This document shows, one piece after another, positions 62,600 to 64,000 of a DNA stretch of 64,000 nucleotides (position 1 is its first letter; each line of letters starts with the position of its first letter). A program made the translations under genes and the position numbers. The notes under the pieces are model-generated. The model saw nothing but the letters and a program-made list of their open reading frames with translations, searched no databases and was not told the origin of the DNA. This stretch comes from Spongiibacter thalassae (lineage in GTDB: Bacteria; Pseudomonadota; Gammaproteobacteria; Pseudomonadales; Spongiibacteraceae), in assembly GCF_012272835.1 (NCBI RefSeq), contig NZ_JAAWWK010000001.1, forward strand, positions 558,001-622,000, in the 5' to 3' direction.

Positions 62600-64000
62600 C
62601 TACTGGATCTTCATGCCGGGCTGGGCGCCGTTGTCGGGGCTCAACAGGAAAATCTCCTTGCCGCCTGGCCCGGCCGCCAGCACCATGCCTTCGGAAACGC
62701 CGAAGCGCATTTTACGCGGTGCGAGGTTGGCCACCATTACCGTGAGTTTGCCCACCAGTTGCTCGGGGGCGTACGCGGATTTTATCCCGGCGAATACCTG
62801 CTTTTCACCCAGCTCGCCGAGGCTGAGGGTGAGTTGCAGCAACTTGTCGGCGCCCTCGACGTGTTCGGCTTTGACAATCAGTGCCGCGCGCAGGTCAACC
62901 TTGGCGAAGTCGGGAAACTCTATCGTTTCTCCCAGAGCCGGTTCGTCCCCGGCTTTTTTACCTTGTTTGGCGGCGGGTTGCGGAGCGGCGGCAGCGCTGG
63001 TGTCGCTGCTGTCGTCAACCATTGCCTGAACCTTATCCGGATCGACGCGGGACATCATCGCCTTGAAGTTTTCGATGGGGTGGTCGAGTAAGGGTTCAAT
63101 CGGTCCTGACCAGTCCAGCGGGGCGTTGAAGAAGCTGGCAACCTGCTCGGCCAGCTCCGGTAGCACCGGTGCCAGGTAGGTGCTCAGGGCACGGAAACAG
63201 TTCAGACACTGGGAGGCGACCGCAGCGGCCTGAATGGCGCCGCCGTCCTCTTTGGCCAGCTTCCATGGTTCAGAGGCGTCAAAATATTCATTGGTGGCGT
63301 CGGCCAGCGCCATGATTTCGCGTACGGCTTTGCCGTAGTCGCGGCGCTCGAAGTGTTCGGCAATGCCTTCGCTGGCGGCGACCACCTGCTGCCACAACTC
63401 GGGTTTATGCAGCTCGGCGCTCAGGCGCCCATTATTGCCCTTGTGCACGAATTTGGCGCTGCGGCTGGCAATATTGATGAGCTTGCCGATCAGGTCGGAG
63501 TTAACCCGCTTGGTAAAGTCTTCCAGGTTGAGGTCGATATCATCGACGGCGCCGGACAGCTTGGCGGCAAAATAGTAGCGCAGGTACTGGGCCGGCAGGT
63601 GTTTGAGATAGGTCTCGGCCTTGATGAAGGTGCCCCGGGATTTGGACATCTTCTTGCCGTTGACCGTCAGAAAGCCGTGGGCGTAAATCGCCGTGGGCTG
63701 ACGGAAGCCGGCGGAGTCCAGCATGGCGGGCCAGAACAGTCCGTGGAAATTGATAATATCCTTGCCGATAAAATGGTAGAGCTCGGCAGTGGAGTCCTTG
63801 CCCCAGTAATCGTTGAAATTCAATCCTTCCCGTTCGCACCAGTTGGCGCAGCTGGCCATATAGCCGATGGGCGCATCCAGCCATACATAAAAGTATTTGC
63901 CGGGGGCACCGGGAATTTCGAAGCCGAAGTAGGGCGCATCCCGGGAAATATCCCAGCTGTGCAGCCCGGCGTCGAGCCATTCGCTCAGTTTATTGGCGAT
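62600..64000 (-). CDS. metG: Methionyl-tRNA synthetase, C-terminal part (cut by window edge)
   Basis: 467 codons are visible; the 5' end lies beyond the window. The first residues in view ([21 protein letters not shown]...) and [13 protein letters not shown] belong to the class I catalytic core. KMSKS occurs in [10 protein letters not shown]. The anticodon-binding helical domain and the C-terminal tRNA-binding/dimerisation domain ([27 protein letters not shown]) are complete. The enzyme charges tRNA-Met and initiator tRNA. Position upstream of rnfA parallels some pseudomonads. Confidence 0.97.
   Translation of the reverse strand: MANKLSEWLDAGLHSWDISRDAPYFGFEIPGAPGKYFYVWLDAPIGYMASCANWCEREGLNFNDYWGKDSTAELYHFIGKDIINFHGLFWPAMLDSAGFRQPTAIYAHGFLTVNGKKMSKSRGTFIKAETYLKHLPAQYLRYYFAAKLSGAVDDIDLNLEDFTKRVNSDLIGKLINIASRSAKFVHKGNNGRLSAELHKPELWQQVVAASEGIAEHFERRDYGKAVREIMALADATNEYFDASEPWKLAKEDGGAIQAAAVASQCLNCFRALSTYLAPVLPELAEQVASFFNAPLDWSGPIEPLLDHPIENFKAMMSRVDPDKVQAMVDDSSDTSAAAAPQPAAKQGKKAGDEPALGETIEFPDFAKVDLRAALIVKAEHVEGADKLLQLTLSLGELGEKQVFAGIKSAYAPEQLVGKLTVMVANLAPRKMRFGVSEGMVLAAGPGGKEIFLLSPDNGAQPGMKIQ

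Overview
The window is chromosomal DNA of a gammaproteobacterium, probably a marine or aquatic relative of Cellvibrionales/Spongiibacteraceae. That placement is inference. It rests on the gene set (rnfABCDGE next to metG, arsC-wrbA-DUF2069, a holD-like gene before rimI, a PA0069-type radical SAM gene, PqiAB/LetAB-type lipid transport, and many Pseudomonas-like orthologues) together with a sphingomonad-style TonB receptor. Most of the window is GC-rich and densely coding. The left ~8.5 kb is visibly more AT-rich, has long non-coding gaps and simple repeats, and reads like an accessory block.

Layout. 1-8.4 kb: start of an acyl-CoA ligase gene (cut by the left edge), a TetR regulator, a TonB-dependent receptor, a 22-copy CAGTT repeat, a diheme cytochrome c lipoprotein resembling rubber oxygenase RoxA, a 21-bp perfect palindrome, an AraC regulator and a GCCAAAGA octamer array. 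8.6-10.7 kb: a beta-helix lipoprotein on the minus strand. 10.9-20.9 kb: a guanidine-I riboswitch followed by a seven-gene operon (ABC importer, two DUF1989 proteins, a biotin-dependent urea/guanidine carboxylase, allophanate hydrolase). Together these import guanidine and break it down to ammonia and CO2. 21.0-22.7 kb: a small Cys-rich protein, a REP-like repeat cluster and an FHA-EAL protein.

22.9-31.5 kb: housekeeping and envelope genes (TlpA-like lipoprotein, ArsC-like, WrbA, DUF2069, SppA, GlpE) and an RND efflux pair. 31.6-36.7 kb: a compact minus-strand unit with cardiolipin synthase, two PqiA/LetA half-proteins and a six-MCE-domain PqiB/LetB protein. 36.8-49.6 kb: a MaoC dehydratase, a small unknown protein, a hemolysin-III membrane protein, a DEAD-box helicase, two EAL-domain signalling proteins, a radical SAM gene directly behind a near-consensus LexA box, a luciferase-like monooxygenase, an autotransporter-type barrel and a YdjM-like membrane protein.

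49.7-64 kb: a TIGR02647 protein, a secreted aspartoacylase-family protein, leuA, a holD-like gene, rimI, an unknown protein, a PBP7-type endopeptidase, the complete rnfABCDGE operon, and the C-terminal part of metG running off the right edge.

The best-supported functional system is the guanidine operon. The less familiar parts are the repeat-decorated TonB receptor/RoxA-like locus and the cardiolipin synthase plus MCE lipid-transport operon.
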